Source of the DNA: Vitis vinifera | Taxonomy: Eukaryota; Streptophyta; Magnoliopsida; Vitales; Vitaceae | Direction of reading: 5' to 3' | Assembly: GCF_030704535.1 (NCBI RefSeq) | Contig: NC_081815.1 | Span: 3,301,001-3,365,000, forward strand | DNA: 64,000 nt | In this document: piece by piece, positions 38,701 through 51,033 of the stretch | Numbering within the stretch: position 1 is the first letter of the stretch | Layout of the letters: each line of letters opens with the position of its first letter | The notes under the pieces: generated by a model | The model's input: only the letters and a program-made list of their open reading frames with translations | Told to the model about the DNA's origin: nothing | Databases searched by the model: none | Translations under genes and position numbers: made by a program

Positions 38701-39902
38701 ATAGTTTCTTTTTCCTCATTTTTAACTCCCCCATGACTTGCAGCTGGGCTCTTATGTGCCTTGTAAGATGTGTATACTCTCCCTTGTGGATGTTGTCTTC
38801 ACAAGGCTTGGTGCCACTGATCGAATCATGACTGGAGAGAGTAAGTTCTCCTTAACAGCTTAATGGTTTATGGATTTCATTTGAGTGTTACAATTGCTTT
38901 TGGTGATCCAAAATCTGTCTTTTCTCTGAGGCATGTCATGTAGGAGAATTCATCCAATACTTATAGCAGTCCATTTGTACGTTTGACATCTGAAATTGAA
39001 AAAGACGCTGAAACAGTCTCAATTTATTTTTAGGTACTTTCTTTATCGAGTGCACTGAAACAGCATCAGTTCTTCGAAATGCCACTCAAGATTCTCTTGT
39101 TCTGCTTGATGAACTGGGTCGAGGAACAAGCACCTTTGATGGATATGCCATTGCATATGCTGTGAGATTACAGTTCTTCAAACCATTAATTGATTTACCT
39201 TCTTAGCTGATACTCTTGTTTTTACTTTTCCAGACTACAATAAACTTCTTACTTTTAAGCAAAAAAAAAAATTATGTCAAATATTCACCTCACCTCTTCT
39301 AAAAGTGTGCAAGTTTACACATACATTTCTATTTTCTTTGCAGTTTGGATGTGTACATTGCCCATTTTAATAAAACATACTAAAATTTTGTATAGGTATT
39401 CCGCCATCTTGTTGAAAAGGTCAACTGCCGGTTGCTATTTGCTACACACTACCACCCACTGACAAAGGAATTTGCTTCTCATCCTCATGTCACACTACAA
39501 CACATGGCTTGCACTTTCAACCTGAAGGGTGAAAAGTCTTCTGGAGGTGAACAGGAGTTAGTTTTTCTTTACCAGCTTACATCCGGAGCATGCCCAGAGA
39601 GTTATGGATTACAAGTGGCACTCATGGCTGGGGTCCCAAAAGAGGTGGTTGAAGCAGCTTCAACAGCTGGACGAATGATGAAACAGTCGATCGGAGAAAG
39701 TTTCAGGACAAGTGAACAGAGATCAGAGTTCTCAACTCTCCATGAAGAGTGGCTGAAGGCCCTATTGACCGTTTCAAGGCTTGGAGAACATAATTTTGAT
39801 GATGATGCCTGGGATACATTGTTTTGCCTGTGGCATGAGATGAAGAGCTCATGCCAATCCACTAACTCAAGAAAGGCACTAAATTCACAGATTGCACCTT
39901 AG
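23710..39902 (+). CDS. MSH7: DNA mismatch repair protein MSH7 (plant MutS homologue, MSH6-like)
   Basis: Seventeen coding exons: 23710-24065, 25096-25633, 29033-29128, 29245-29300, 29628-29694, 31338-31433, 33138-33269, 33371-33404, 33492-33539, 35710-35909, 36019-36145, 36252-36529, 37250-37444, 38197-38610, 38744-38840, 39034-39161 and 39396-39902. All are in phase, encoding 1122 residues (Arabidopsis MSH7 is about 1110). The N-terminus has a PCNA-binding PIP box, [19 protein letters not shown] and [10 protein letters not shown] are MSH7 words. GKFYELYE is the Phe-x-Glu mismatch-reading motif. The ATPase has Walker [10 protein letters not shown] (residues 858-866) and Walker [11 protein letters not shown] (Asp937, Glu938), followed by [14 protein letters not shown]7 pairs with MSH2 in the nucleus to recognise certain base mismatches and affects meiotic recombination in plants. 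All key motifs are intact, so it looks functional. Introns carry several insertions, and intron 11 starts GC rather than GT. Confidence 0.96.
24864..25023. mobile_element. Foldback MITE with 9-bp target duplication, MSH7 intron 1
   Basis: A near-perfect hairpin of about 160 bp. The left arm (GGGTTAATTTCATTCACCT, then GCTAAATATACTT and GTTTGAAATTT) pairs with the complement of the right arm (GGGTAAATTTCACTCACCT, GCTAAATACACTT, GTTTGAAATTT) around a loop of about 20 bases. It is flanked by TTACATTTA at 24855-24863 and 25024-25032. A 9-bp duplication suggests Mutator-like mobilisation. It sits just before the exon 2 acceptor. Confidence 0.8.
26765..28370 (-). mobile_element. Degenerate L1-type LINE, antisense in MSH7 intron 2
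   Basis: Reading the minus strand gives, in order and broken by stops and frameshifts, reverse-transcriptase words ([15 protein letters not shown] near 28200, equivalent to FADDTLLFC), then [17 protein letters not shown] (near 27930; L1s have MWKRQYISKGGRLTL), then a stretch equivalent to VGFFAWEASWGK near 27290. The 3' end is near 26765-26780, where the plus strand has a T-rich tail complement. There is no intact frame, so it is a dead copy. The 5' edge is uncertain. Confidence 0.7.
30727..31142. mobile_element. Tourist-like MITE, MSH7 intron 5
   Basis: GGGCCTATTTGCAAAC at the left and the complement of the right end, GGGCTTGTTTAGCAAC, form a 16-bp imperfect inverted repeat. TAA flanks both sides (30724-30726 and 31143-31145), as in PIF/Harbinger MITEs. 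Internal direct words AATAGAAAATAGTTT are repeated near the left end. Confidence 0.6.
32323..32532 (-). mobile_element. 5'-truncated retroposon with 17-bp target duplication, MSH7 intron 6
   Basis: TAATATATACATTCCAT occurs at 32306-32322 and again at 32533-32549. The 210 bases between begin with a T-rich run on the plus strand. Read on the minus strand they end in a LINE-like tail (TTTCTGATAAAAAGAAAAA). The long duplication and A-rich end indicate target-primed reverse transcription. The parent family is probably an L1 but was not identified. Confidence 0.75.
36146..36251 (+). other. GC-AG intron (MSH7 intron 11)
   Basis: The donor reads TCATCAG|GCAAGT and the acceptor TTTCAG|GTACTC. Joining at these points keeps the frame and gives [14 protein letters not shown], which matches MSH7. 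The only nearby GT donor (after GGCAA) would shift the frame and hit a stop within a few codons. The rest of the donor fits the strong AG|GCAAGT form typical of GC introns. Confidence 0.88.
37676..38100. repeat. Repeat-like stretch in MSH7 intron 13
   Basis: Starts near CTAGGGCTGTAAAGTGAGC and continues with repeated GAGCC/AGCCTGA words, the wording of common plant hAT MITEs (TAGGGCTGTAAA-GAGC). A matching right end was not found. Confidence 0.25.
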
Positions 39903-40750
39903 AAATCCTGAAGCAGTCAATTTTGAAATGATTTGGCAGTTCAGATCCATGACTTTGTACGTGCATAATTTAGATATTTGGTTGTAAATTGGGGAAAAGA
40001 ACTGCACTGTAAATTGTTTCCTGATGCTAATAGCCTAAGAGCTTTCTTTCATTTCGGGTTTCCGGACATTGACGAGAGGCTGTGAAAGAAATAGGTGAAT
40101 TAGAACTACTGATTCTTAAACTTAGAACACAGCGTTTTTTCTTCCACGTTCGAACTCTTTCGAGTTGCACTTCCAATTGTTCGAGACGCATTTACATTTT
40201 GAGCTACACAGGATGGGCCTTTCCTTCCCCGAGTTTGTTACCAAATAAAATCTACGGTAGTAATGATTTGTCTGGCCAGTGTCGACCATTTTTGTGGTGG
40301 GCCCACCATAGCTTGATGACCCGTGGCTTAAAATTCGAAACGTCAAGGCCCACTTTCTGGATTTTTGTGGTGTCCAAACCCAACTTGAACAAATATAGAG
40401 GCCCAACCTTTTCCCACTCTGAGCACTTTGCCTAACAGAACAGAACAAAATCAGCAGTGATTAAGGGTAGAAAATTTCAAGAATTCAACCTTAACCGTAC
40501 AAATTAAGCAATAGTTGTAAAAATAAAATAAAATAAATTAGCCCCTTGTTTAGCAAACAATCCGGCCATCGATTTCACTCCCACTTCTTTGGGGTGGGGG
40601 TCTGAGTCTCAAGCAAAACGTTATCATTACAAAAATGCCCTCCTGTATTTCTGAAATGACTCCCCTTCGCCTCAACCCCAACATTCCTAACCGTTTTATG
40701 TATATCTCAAAAACGGGTTTTTTTGTCCGTGAGCCTGGAAAGGGAAATCA
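39903..40750. other. MSH7 3' region and GNL2 promoter
   Basis: About 850 bases between the MSH7 stop and the GNL2 start. The first 120 bases are presumably MSH7 3' UTR. A TATA-like TATGTATATC lies near 40698, about 50 bases before the GNL2 ATG. No gene is seen; open frames here on both strands lack family features. Confidence 0.4.
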
Positions 40751-43700
40751 ATGGAGAAAACAAGAGATGATAATGGTGAAGAGGAAGAAGAGGAAAATAA
40801 GCCTAAGAATGTGAGGGAACTGAGAAGGAGGGAGCTGGGGCTCTCATGCATGCTCAACACAGAAGTTGGGGCGGTTCTAGCGGTGATAAGGCGTCCATCA
40901 GATACCAATTCACAGTTCCTCGCCGCTCAAGAAGACAACTTCGATTCCTCTCTACTGCATTCCTTGAAATCCCTGCGAGCCCTTATCTTCAATCCTCAGC
41001 AAGAATGGCGAACCATTGATCCATCCATTTACCTGGCGCCTTTCCTAGACGTGGTACAAAGCGATGATGTCCCAGCTACAGCAACAGGGGTTGCTCTCTC
41101 CGCCATATTCATGATCCTCAAGCTTGAGATCTTTGACGAGAAGACCCCAGGAGCTAGAGATGCCGTCAATTCCATTGTCACTGGGATCACAACTTGTCGC
41201 CTGGAGAGAACTGATCCTATTTCCGAAGACGCCATCTTGATGAAAATCCTGCATGTTTTGACAGAGATTATGAAAAAGCGAGCTTCCATTTTGCTCACTG
41301 ATCATGCTGTCTGCACCATTGTTAACACATGCTTTCAGGTGGTTCAACAGTCAGCCATCAGAGGAGATTTGCTGCAGCGGGGTGCTAGGCATACAATGCA
41401 GGAGCTCATCCAGACTATATTTTCCAGGTTTCCCGAAATCAACAAGGATAGAGACAAGTCACTGAATGATTTCCAAGACGGTGACATCAACAATGAAATG
41501 GAATCCGGGTATGGGGTTCGTAGTGCTGTTGATATCTTTAGCTTCTTGTGTTCCCTGCTGAACGTAGTAGAAGTTGTGGACATGGACGGTTCCCAAGTTC
41601 AAACTGCCGATGAAGACGTTCAGCTTTTTGCCCTGGTGTTGATCAACTCTGCTATACAATTAAGCGGGGATGAGATTGGGAAGCAGCCAAAGCTTTTGAG
41701 AATGATAGAAGATGACCTATTTCACCATTTAATCCACTACGGAATGTGCTCTAGCCCACTGGTTCTGTCCATGATTTGCAGTACTGTATTAAATATTTAC
41801 AACTTTCTTCGCAGGTTAGAGTTGACCCATCTGAAGAAGCCCAACCCCAATGTTGTTGATTTCAATTCAAACCAGTGAAGTAACCAAAATGCATCCTTGT
41901 TTTCACAGGTTCATTCGTCTTCAACTTGAAGCTTTCTTCACATTTGTGTCGTTTAGAGTGGCTGTCCAAGCAAGCAGCTCACTCCAACTCAAAGAAGTTG
42001 CGCTTGAAGCAGTAATAAATTTTTGCAGGCAGCCAACATTCATATTTGAAGCATATGCAAATTATGACTGCCATATTATTTTCCGGGATGTGTTTGAAGA
42101 GATAGGGAGGTTGCTGTGCAAGCATGCATTTCCAACAGGGAGTCCTTTGTCCACTTTACAGATCCAAGCCTTTGAAGGTCTGGTAATTATGATTCACAAT
42201 ATTTCTGATCATGTTGATGGGGAGCATGATTCAAGCTCATCTGGACCATACCCAGTTGAGATTACTGAGTATAGGCCTTTCTGGGATGAGAATTTCAAGG
42301 CAAATGATTCGGAGGATTGGGCGGACCATGCAAGGCTAAGGAAAGCGCAGAAAAGGAAAATAAAGATAGCTGGGGACCATTTTAATCGAGATGAAAAGAA
42401 GGGATTGGACTACCTGAAAATTTCCCATTTGGTTCCTGATCCTCCAGATCCCAAACCCTTTGCTTACTTCTTCCGTTATACTCCCGGATTGGACAAGAGC
42501 ATGATTGGAGATTATCTTGGCAGTCCTGATGAGCTCAACCTCCAAGTTCTTAAAGAATTTACAGAAACTTTTAACTTTTCTGGCATGATTCTGGACAATG
42601 CTCTCCGAACTTATCTAGAGACTTTCCGATTGCCGGGTGAGTCCCAGAAGATTCAGAGGATCCTTGAGGCATTCTCAGAGAGATTCTATGATCAACAATC
42701 CTCAGAAATTTTTGTAAGTAAGGATGCAGTTTTCATTCTTTGCTATTCCCTCATTATGCTCAACACTGATCAGCACAATCCACAAGTTAAGAAAAAAATG
42801 ACAGAAGAAGAGTTTATCAAGAACAACAGAGCAATCAATGGAGGGAAGGATCTTCCTAGAGAGTACCTTTCTGAGCTTTTCCAATCCATTTCAAACAAAG
42901 CAATCTCACTTTTTGGTCAGTCTGGACAACCGGTGGAAATGAATCCAAGCAGATGGATTGAGCTGATAAACCGATCCAGAAACAGCGAGCCTTTCATAAA
43001 ATGTGATTTTGATCATCGGCTAGGGAGAGATATGTTTGCTGCCATTGCCGGTCCTACAGTTGCAGCTCTCTCTGCAATCTTTGAGCACTCTGACGAAGAT
43101 GAAATCATAAATGAATGCATGCAAGGATTGATCTCAGTGGCTAGGATTGCCCAGTATGGATTACAAGACACTCTTGATGAGCTCCTTGCCTCATTCTGCA
43201 AGTTCACTACACTGTTGAATCCCTATGCCTCTGCAGAAGAAACCTTGTATGCCTTTAGCAATGATTTGAAGGCAAGAATGGCAACTCTTGCGGTTTTCAC
43301 CATTGCTAATAATTTTGGGCACTCAATCAAAGGGGGTTGGAGGAACATTGTAGACTGCTTGTTGAAGCTCAGAAGGCTTAAATTACTTCCCCAATCTGTC
43401 GTGGAACCCGAAATCGCTTCCACCTCATCATCTGACCTTCAAATGCACACAAGATCCGACTCAGGTGTGATTTTTCCTTCTTATGAATCTTCATTTGACA
43501 GCAACTGCCAGACTTCTAGCATGATGAGTCGGTTTTCGCACTTTCTATCAATGGAGACTGCAGATGACTCTTTAACACTTGGCGGAAGTGAATTTGAACG
43601 GAATCTAAAAATTATCCAACAATGCCGGATTGGAAACATCTTCAGCAATAGTTCAAAGTTACCTGATGATGCATTGCCAAATCTTGGGCGTTCTCTTATA

Positions 43701-45017
43701 TTTGCAGCTGCAGGGAAGGGCCAAAAGTTTAGCACCCCAATTGAAGAAGAAGAGACTGTTGGATTCTGTTGGGATTTGCTCATCTCCATTGCTTTGGCCA
43801 ATGTTCACAGATTCTCAACATTTTGGCCGTATTTCCATGATTATCTTCTTGCAGTTGCCCAGTTTCCGCTATTCTCTCCTGTCCCATTTGTGGAGAAGGC
43901 CATGCTAGGTCTTTTCAAGATCTGTCTAAAAGTCCTTTCTTCCTACCAATCCGATAAACTCTTGGAGGAACTCATATTCAAGTCCATAAATTTGATGTGG
44001 AAGCTTGATAAAGAAATTCTTGATACCTGCTGTGAGTACATCACACAATCAGTAAGCAAGATTCTCATTGAGTACCCTGCAAATTTGCAGAGCCAACTTG
44101 GATGGAAGTCAGTTCTCCAGTTGTTATCAATCACTGGCAGGCACCCTGAAACCTATGATCAGGCAGTTGAGACCCTGATCATGTTGATGTCGGACGGGTT
44201 CCATGTTTCAAGGTCAAATTATCCCTTCTGTATTGATTGTGCATTTGGTTTTATTGCACTCAAGAACAGTCCATTGGAGAAGAACTTGAAGTTATTGGAC
44301 CTACTGGCAGATTCTGTGAATTTGTTGATCCAGTGGTCCAAAAACGGCTACTCAGATCCTGGGAATAATCTTAGCATAGCAAGCAGCACAAGTAGCTCCT
44401 CATTTGAGGATAATTCAAAGTTCAACCCTTCTAACTTTTCCATGAACTTGTTTATCAAGCTAGGTGAGGCACTAAGGAGGACAAGCTTAGCTCGGCGGGA
44501 AGAGATAAGAAACCATGCCATAGTAGCTCTTCAGAGAAGCTTCACACTAGCTGATGAACTAGATTTCACGTCAGTGAGCTGTATCAACTGTTTTAACCTT
44601 GTGATTTTTGCAATGGTTGATGATCTACATGAAAAGATGGTGGAATACTCAAGAAGGGACAACTTGGAGAGGGAGGTGAGAAGTATGGAGGGGACTTTAA
44701 AGATTGCAATGGAGCTCTTGACGGATGTGTTCCTGCAGTTCTTGAAACCACTGACGGAAAATTCAGGTTTCAGGACATTCTGGTTAGGAGTGTTGAGAAG
44801 AATGGATACTTGCATGAAAGCTGATTTGGGAGGATATGGTGAAACCACATTGCAAGAACTAATCCCAGATTTGTTGAGAAAGATGATCACAATTATGAAA
44901 GAAAAGCAGATTTTGGTCCAGAAGGAAGGTGAAGATTTATGGGAGATTACCTACATTCAGATACAGTGGATAGCCCCTTCACTCAAAGACGAGCTATTCC
45001 CCGATGAAGACCTGTAG
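40751..45017 (+). CDS. GNL2: ARF guanine-nucleotide exchange factor GNOM-LIKE 2 (SEC7 domain)
   Basis: Two exons, 40751-41814 and 41909-45017, encode 1390 residues (Arabidopsis GNL2 is about 1375). After an acidic start the DCB region begins at CMLNTEVGAVLAVIRRP, with LKSLRALIFNPQQEWR and a middle HUS region. The SEC7 domain runs about residues 515-705. Its catalytic glutamate is Glu599 in FRLPGESQKIQR, with SLIMLNTDQHNPQVKKKMTE after it. C-terminal HDS repeats end WEITYIQIQWIAPSLKDELF. It loads GTP on ARF GTPases at Golgi or endosomal membranes for vesicle formation. In Arabidopsis GNL2 is pollen-specific and needed for pollen germination and tube growth. Met638 lies at the position that in GNOM gives brefeldin A sensitivity, so sensitivity is predicted. 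The single short intron after residue 354 is typical, and the gene looks intact. Confidence 0.96.
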
Positions 45018-47496
45018 AGGAAATTGGATGAAAGGGTAGTTTTGTTAGTTTTAAGAATAGTAATCCCAACAGATTAAGTCATTTTCCCTTTCCTTTTTCT
45101 GTCTGTATACTTTTTCCTAGAAGAAATCCATCCATTAGCCCTGAGGTTGCATCTATTAATAGGACCATGTTCTTGTTCCATGAGGGCATTTTCATTACAG
45201 AGATTCTGATGTGTTTCCTCCAAGATAAGAAATCTCATTGTTAGGTTTAATATCATTTCATAGGTTGGAACTTGAATTTGTGTATCTGTCTGCAGAAAGA
45301 GTCTGCAATCAATCATTCACATTCCACCACCAACTGAGATTCATGTATTCCAGAAGAGTAGGCTTTCAACTTTCAAGGATGTGTGTAATGAAACAGAATT
45401 ATGACTTCATGCCTACTGGTTTGCACTAGAAATGATCATTTCTGAAATTTGCTAATGTCTTCCATTCCATGTGCCATCTCATCGCTTTAAACAGACTTGT
45501 TAGAAATATGCCTGGATTATGATTAGTGATCAGCATAATGGAAACATAGATATTCATTTCTCTCTTGTTTTCCTTGAAGTGTAATGGGGTCAAATTGGGC
45601 TGATGAAATTTATGTGGAAGAACTAATTGCTTTTAGAGGGCATGATCTTTTTATTACTGAAAGTAATATGGATTTGCACGTGAATAAGATTAAAACATGT
45701 CACTAGAGGATTAGTCAAACAAATCTAAGAAAAGCAATATATTAAGCTTTGAGACGATCTCTATTCATTCACATGGCTAGGAAAACTCAAATCACCATCC
45801 AATTTTTTACAAAAAGTAGGTATCATTGCATAAAAGTACAGACAACTAAAGAGCATGGATCCTTTTTCCAAGTGTTTTCTCTATTGTAGACCATGTCCAT
45901 TAGTACCTGAACTTCGATTAAGGTTCTCTCTTACTACTAAGAAATCATAGAGAAGAGGAATAAAGAAAAAGAAATTTGAAGTCTTGTTTTTCTCTGTTGA
46001 AGTATTCCTAAAGGAAGTTTCAGATCAAATGGAGCATAATTAAAGTATTCTCTTTAAGATACATCCACAAAATCCTGATTTTCCAAAAGAATTTTTCATG
46101 GGTAGGAATGCTTCTCACAAAATTATGAACCCATGTTGCCAGTTGCTACCATGTTGGTTGTCTGGGACAAAGCAATCATTTTAGATTGTCTTTCTTGTGA
46201 CAACTAAGATACCCATAAACCATTACAAACAATTAAATGACATCATTTTTGTTCCAGCATACCATTCCCTGGCACAAAATTGGATCCACACATATTTTAT
46301 GGACCTGAATTATTGGGATTTTATTTGGTGGAAGTAGAGATTTGTGTTGAAAGAACATTGGTTTAGTGAAAAATGTAGGTTGTGTACTGTAATAACCTAC
46401 TCCCAATCATGTACATGTTATCAATTTTGAGTCTATTGAGTTTTCATGACTTTAAAACACATTTACATGGGTAAGAGGAGCTTATACAATCACTCCCCTC
46501 ATGCAGATACGATGTCTTTGTTACGTCCCATAGAATTGGGGAGCCAAACAAATGGACACCCCTTGCAAATCGACTCTTAATATGATTTGTAACAACTTAC
46601 TCCCAATTATAGGGATATTGTCTATTTTAAAAGCCCAAAGTAAATAATATCTATATGGAAGGGAACAGGTCCGTCACATGCACATTTGCTAATCATGTGA
46701 AAGCACAAAAGAGTATTTGTTTATTACTGCAGTTGCTCATAGGAGATGACTTTTTCCTTTTGGTCATTCATGCGCAGATCAGTGTTAACATGGCTAGACC
46801 TGGACATTTACTTTCACCCTTTTCTGTATGCAAATAAGTAATCTCTTTCTCATAATTGCATCCACACTTATAATCCCTCCACTAGTAGATCACTAGAGAA
46901 GGCAGAATCATGATTTCTCATTCAAGGAAATCATGAAACCTTTGCTTCCACCTTAACCACCCTTAAATCCTCCAACCCCATAATCATTTTTCCTAATCCT
47001 AGCTTTTTGTCAAAACAGAAAAAGAATATACGGCTAACGGTAGAGCCTTTTGAGCCCTAACACCATATGGATCATCAACACTACAGATCATAAACTGACA
47101 GGTTTTAAATGACATGGACGACTGATTTTAAGTAATCAGAGTTCTATAAGTTACACAAGCTAACAATTAACATGAGCAAAGATAATTGCAAGCAAAACAA
47201 TCTAATTTGATAACCTAGCAGCTATCCACATTAGGCCTGTTTAAGGAATATCATACTGCAAAATTGTCTGTCCTCTAATGATTGGTGGGGTTAAAACAAT
47301 AAGCCAAATAGCCCAAAACCCATTTTCACGGACCTTATTTCTATTGTATACCAATCCCTAAAATAAACCTCTTCAATCATGAAGTATTAACATGCAAGCA
47401 ACCGAATCAATAGTTAATCTTAAAAATGAAGCTTTTCAATTCTCCTAAGAACCTCACAGTCACTCTGCCTCCATACTTCTTTCTCTTCTGCCCACA
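45018..47496. other. Intergenic, no gene seen
   Basis: Starts with the GNL2 3' UTR. The remainder is AT-rich, with only short open frames. A dispersed repeat copy lies at about 46390-46660. Confidence 0.6.
46390..46660 (-). repeat. Dispersed repeat, minus-strand copies
   Basis: Reads TAATAACCTACTCCCAATCA, then TGACTTTAAAACACATTTAC, then GTTACGTCCCATAGAATTGG, with a second start TAACAACTTACTCCCAATTA at about 46592. Read on the other strand it is the same family as at 20944-21340. Confidence 0.5.
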
Positions 47497-48402
47497 ATGT
47501 CAAGAAGAACGACCCAAGTCCTTGAATCAATCCACCTGATGAACACAGCCCAGATTTTCAGAGAAGCAATCAGAATTATATTTCTCCACCCAACCCATTT
47601 CCATTCCATCTCCATCTTCCTATTCTCACCATTACCAATCTCCCTCTTCATGTCTCACTTCCTCATTCACCAGTTTCCACAAATACCAATCTCAGCACTT
47701 AAAGCCATAGACCATTCACTTGGGCAGCATGGAGTTCTTCCCCTGCCCAAACTTCTACCCAAAACCCTTGTTCACATCATCATTTGCTTCCCTTCAATTA
47801 TCACTTTCTCTCTCCTTGGAAGAGCTGCTACTGTTCAGGCAGTTTCAGATGGTTACCATGGAATCAACCTAGACAGAAGAAGGCTACTTATGAGAAGTGG
47901 ATTGGTTTGGGTCAAGCTTCTCCACACAAGTTTCTGGGAGTTTCTTATTGTACTTGGCCTTTTTGGAGCTTTGGTGGCTAGTTTGGCAACAGTGCCAAAG
48001 ATTTTGTTTGCATTTGGGGTATGTTCGAGGGTATTAGGATTTTTTAGTGTCCTGGGGTTTGCAGGGATACCCTTTTGTGTTGTATTTGCCCATGTTATGA
48101 TTGTGGGGAACTTGGCAAGGGTTGTATCAGTAGTGGAGAGTGAGTGTTACGGGTTTGATTCTATAGTAAAGGCTAAGAGACTCATGGAAGGCAGGCGACA
48201 TACAGCCCTAGTCATGGCTTTGTTGAGTAATGTGGGATTTAGACTTGTAGAATGCTTGTTTGAATTTAGGATGTGTACAGGGATGAGTTTGTGGGAAGGC
48301 CCCCTGTTGGTTTCCATGTATTCTTTGGTGCTTGTTTTGGACACAGTCATGAATGCTGTCTTCTACTATGCATGTAAACCTCCAGATTTCAGCGTCTTCT
48401 GA
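47497..48402 (+). CDS. Plant polytopic membrane protein of unknown function
   Basis: Intronless frame of 301 residues. Hydrophobic segments lie at about residues 35-57, 90-108, 145-165, 169-197, 226-242 and 269-292, so five or six membrane spans are likely. The N-terminus (residues 1-30) is amphipathic and soluble, with no signal peptide. Between spans there are conserved-looking stretches: RAATVQAVSDGYHG, ARVVSVVESECYGFDSIVKAKRLMEGRR and YYACKPPDFSVF at the end. It resembles a plant family of uncharacterised membrane proteins with the pattern SVVE...GF.A..K...L..G. No enzyme motif is seen. The start is the first ATG; a later ATG at residue 15 (MNTAQIF) is possible. Location and function are unknown. 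Confidence 0.8.
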   Translation: MSRRTTQVLESIHLMNTAQIFREAIRIIFLHPTHFHSISIFLFSPLPISLFMSHFLIHQFPQIPISALKAIDHSLGQHGVLPLPKLLPKTLVHIIICFPSIITFSLLGRAATVQAVSDGYHGINLDRRRLLMRSGLVWVKLLHTSFWEFLIVLGLFGALVASLATVPKILFAFGVCSRVLGFFSVLGFAGIPFCVVFAHVMIVGNLARVVSVVESECYGFDSIVKAKRLMEGRRHTALVMALLSNVGFRLVECLFEFRMCTGMSLWEGPLLVSMYSLVLVLDTVMNAVFYYACKPPDFSVF

Positions 48403-50832
48403 CAAAGAAAGGATGCTCATATACTGAAAATAATCCTCCTATGGTTTCAGGAGAGGGGAGATTTTTTATTGCGTAAGCCATCAGAAAGTTCCTTTATCCA
48501 GGGCGAAGGTAGGTCGGGGACTAGCACAAATGCTTTGCTTTATCCTTTAGAAAAGATAAGAAGAAACGTTTAGTTATTGGCTATTGCTTATGAGAATCTC
48601 TGCTGTAATTCCATTTCACCTATAAAAAAATAGAACAAGAACTTGAATAAAAGCATGTTCTCACATTGGAGATGGGGTTGGTTTCTTCACTCAAATAAGA
48701 GCTAGGAGTTATTCAGATATTTTGTTTGAATAATTATTTTAATGTTAGACAAATTCAAACCTGCTTACACTTGACTAAAGATAAAACATGAACCATCTAG
48801 GTCTTATTTTGACAAAATCATATTTGGCCAATCTACAACACTCTGCACTGGCTTTGCTGTAAAGTAGAAGACTAATCTTGTTGCTGCATTTCAAGTCATA
48901 ACCTAAAAGACTAATCTTCTACCTGAAAGACCATGGAATCCAATGTCAACTTAACTTCTGCCAGGGCCGAAACTTAAACAGCTTCCCTACTGATATATGG
49001 AGAAGTAGAAAAAACTGGAAGTAGGTTGCCAGGGTAAAAGAAATAATTACAAAAAATGTTCATGGCATCTTCATACAAAGGTCATTGGTTTGTGGGAGGC
49101 AAGAGAGCATATGCTGGATGAAGCCGGAAAGTAATATTGTAATTAGTTTGAATTAATTTGAAAGCTTGAAAGAATGTACATGGTTTTTTCCTCGAAGAAT
49201 GTCACAGCTTCTCCACACAGTCTAGGGTTATACGTGTCAAAATTGAAGACATGAGAATATTAAGTAATCAAGCCAAAAGAACATAGGTTTACCGATTTCC
49301 AATCAAAGTAGAAAATCAAGCTAATCATACAAAGCCTCCATGCCAATTACATTCCATAAAATCTGTAACTCTCAGAAAAAACAACAGGTAATCTCTGTTT
49401 GAATTGATAGAAGGGGGGCCCTTTATCCATGGCAACTTCAGCAAGGTTCGGATGTTATAATGCCTTGTCCAATCTTCAACTGCTGAGAAAACAAGTAAAA
49501 TCCAAACAAATTGTTATTGACATTATCTTATGTTATGGAAGGACATAGAATAGTCAATCTACCATCAATATCTTGGGAAGTCCCATTATATATAGGCAGC
49601 TCAGTTCACCAAATCATATTTATACTGATTTTTATAAGTTTATATATAAAAAAAAAAGGATGAAAAAGTAATAAACTACAGGTTCAAGTCAGCAAAGTTT
49701 ATGTAGTTGAAAACAATAAAGAGCCTTCTCCTTCCATATATGTGGATTGGGGGGACCTGCTCAAGAAAGATTCCGGATCATCCCATTCTACAAATTTAAT
49801 ACAATACTTGCATCCTGTGCAAACATTAATATTTGTCATAATTTGAATATATTTCCTGCTTTTTGTTTGTTTTTAAAACAAAAAACAATAACAACTCCAT
49901 ATAAAATATAGTAACTCTAAGACAAAAGGTAGGGACTAATATTATATTCTAAAAATTTTCTATCAAAATTTTAAATTTGATGTAGTAAAATTTTTAATAC
50001 TTTCATTTTTTTAAACAGTTTTTAGAGATCATTATCTCTTTAAGCTAAGTCTCTACCATCTGTATGAAAGTCCATATTATTTTTATTTTAAAAACGGAAA
50101 ACAGGAGGTAAACACCACTAGAAAATTTTCTTATCATGCAAGAAAGGCACATTTTGTTCCATCTAGCAAATCTTAAATCTGTTTCCATGATATGATCACT
50201 TCTACTAGTGCTATGCCACAAACTGAAGTGTGAATGTGCTAAGTACAAGTCTTATAACCAAAATTAGTTATGGCATTATAAAAAATTAAAAAATAAAAAA
50301 GAAAAGAGAAAAGGCCAGAACAAGATAAGGAGTAATAAGAACTAGAAAGGTTATCTCTTAATTGCAAGTTCGCAATAAAAACTTATACACAGTGATAGTG
50401 AATGTACAAAGTACTCCAGGAATCTACCCGGTCATTAACTAATTTATGATGCGTAGCTACAAAGTCATATATTGCATTCTTTCATTATAATAGGACTTGA
50501 TTACTGATGAGAGCATATCAAAAGAGCTTCCACTCGGATTTTGCAATATCCTAAGTTAGAACCTGACAAGAAGGTAGTCTGGCTCATTTAAAAATAACCA
50601 TGCAACATAAAATGTAAAAAAAGGATTCATGTAGCCAGTGCAAAGTAATTTGGATTAAGGCTTTGTTGGGCTTACTTGAATTATCTCAAGTCAATTTTTG
50701 CAATTATTGCATAGCACTGAGTCGTATCTACTTCCAATCTAGAAATTCAGGTTTCAAGGATACATAAACACATCTGATAGCTGATGCTTCAACAAAGAAA
50801 AGAAAATGTTGAATTTTCCTCCCACTTGTGTG
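48403..50832. other. Intergenic, no gene seen
   Basis: 3' UTR of the membrane protein gene, then AT-rich DNA. Short open frames only, with no recognised repeat. Confidence 0.5.
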
Positions 50833-50854
50833 GTTGTTAAAACATATGATTATT

Positions 50855-51033
50855 TTTTTATTTTTTATTTTTTGATAACCGTGGATGTCCAGGCCAGCTT
50901 ACGCGCACCTCGACTAATTCCACGGGGCCCTAAAGTTAACGACCGGGTAAACCTCCAGTAGCCCTGAGGGGACTCGAACTGGTGACCATTAGGGAGCAAA
51001 CCCAAGGCCGAACCAACTGAGCTACTCCTCAGG
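50855..51033 (-). mobile_element. tRNA-derived SINE (Au-like), intact target duplication
   Basis: Read on the minus strand, the 5' end is tRNA-like: box A TAGCTCAGTTGG and box B AGTTCGAGTCC are both present, spaced as in a tRNA. The body carries GAGGTGCGCGTAAGCTGGCC and ends CCACGGTTATC followed by an A-rich tail. These are words I associate with the widespread Au SINE family of angiosperms. A perfect 22-bp duplication flanks it (50833-50854 and 51034-51055). It needs LINE enzymes to move. It is not a tRNA gene. Confidence 0.88.

Noticed and set aside
41815-41908. Open frame joining the intron of GNL2 to exon 2 (start at 41850)
   Set aside because: The 94-base stretch has consensus splice ends, and removing it restores FLRRFIRLQLEAFF, which matches the family.
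50855-51033. tRNA gene on the minus strand (box A and box B present)
   Set aside because: No acceptor stem closes the tRNA-like part. It continues into a SINE body with an A-rich tail and is flanked by a long target duplication.
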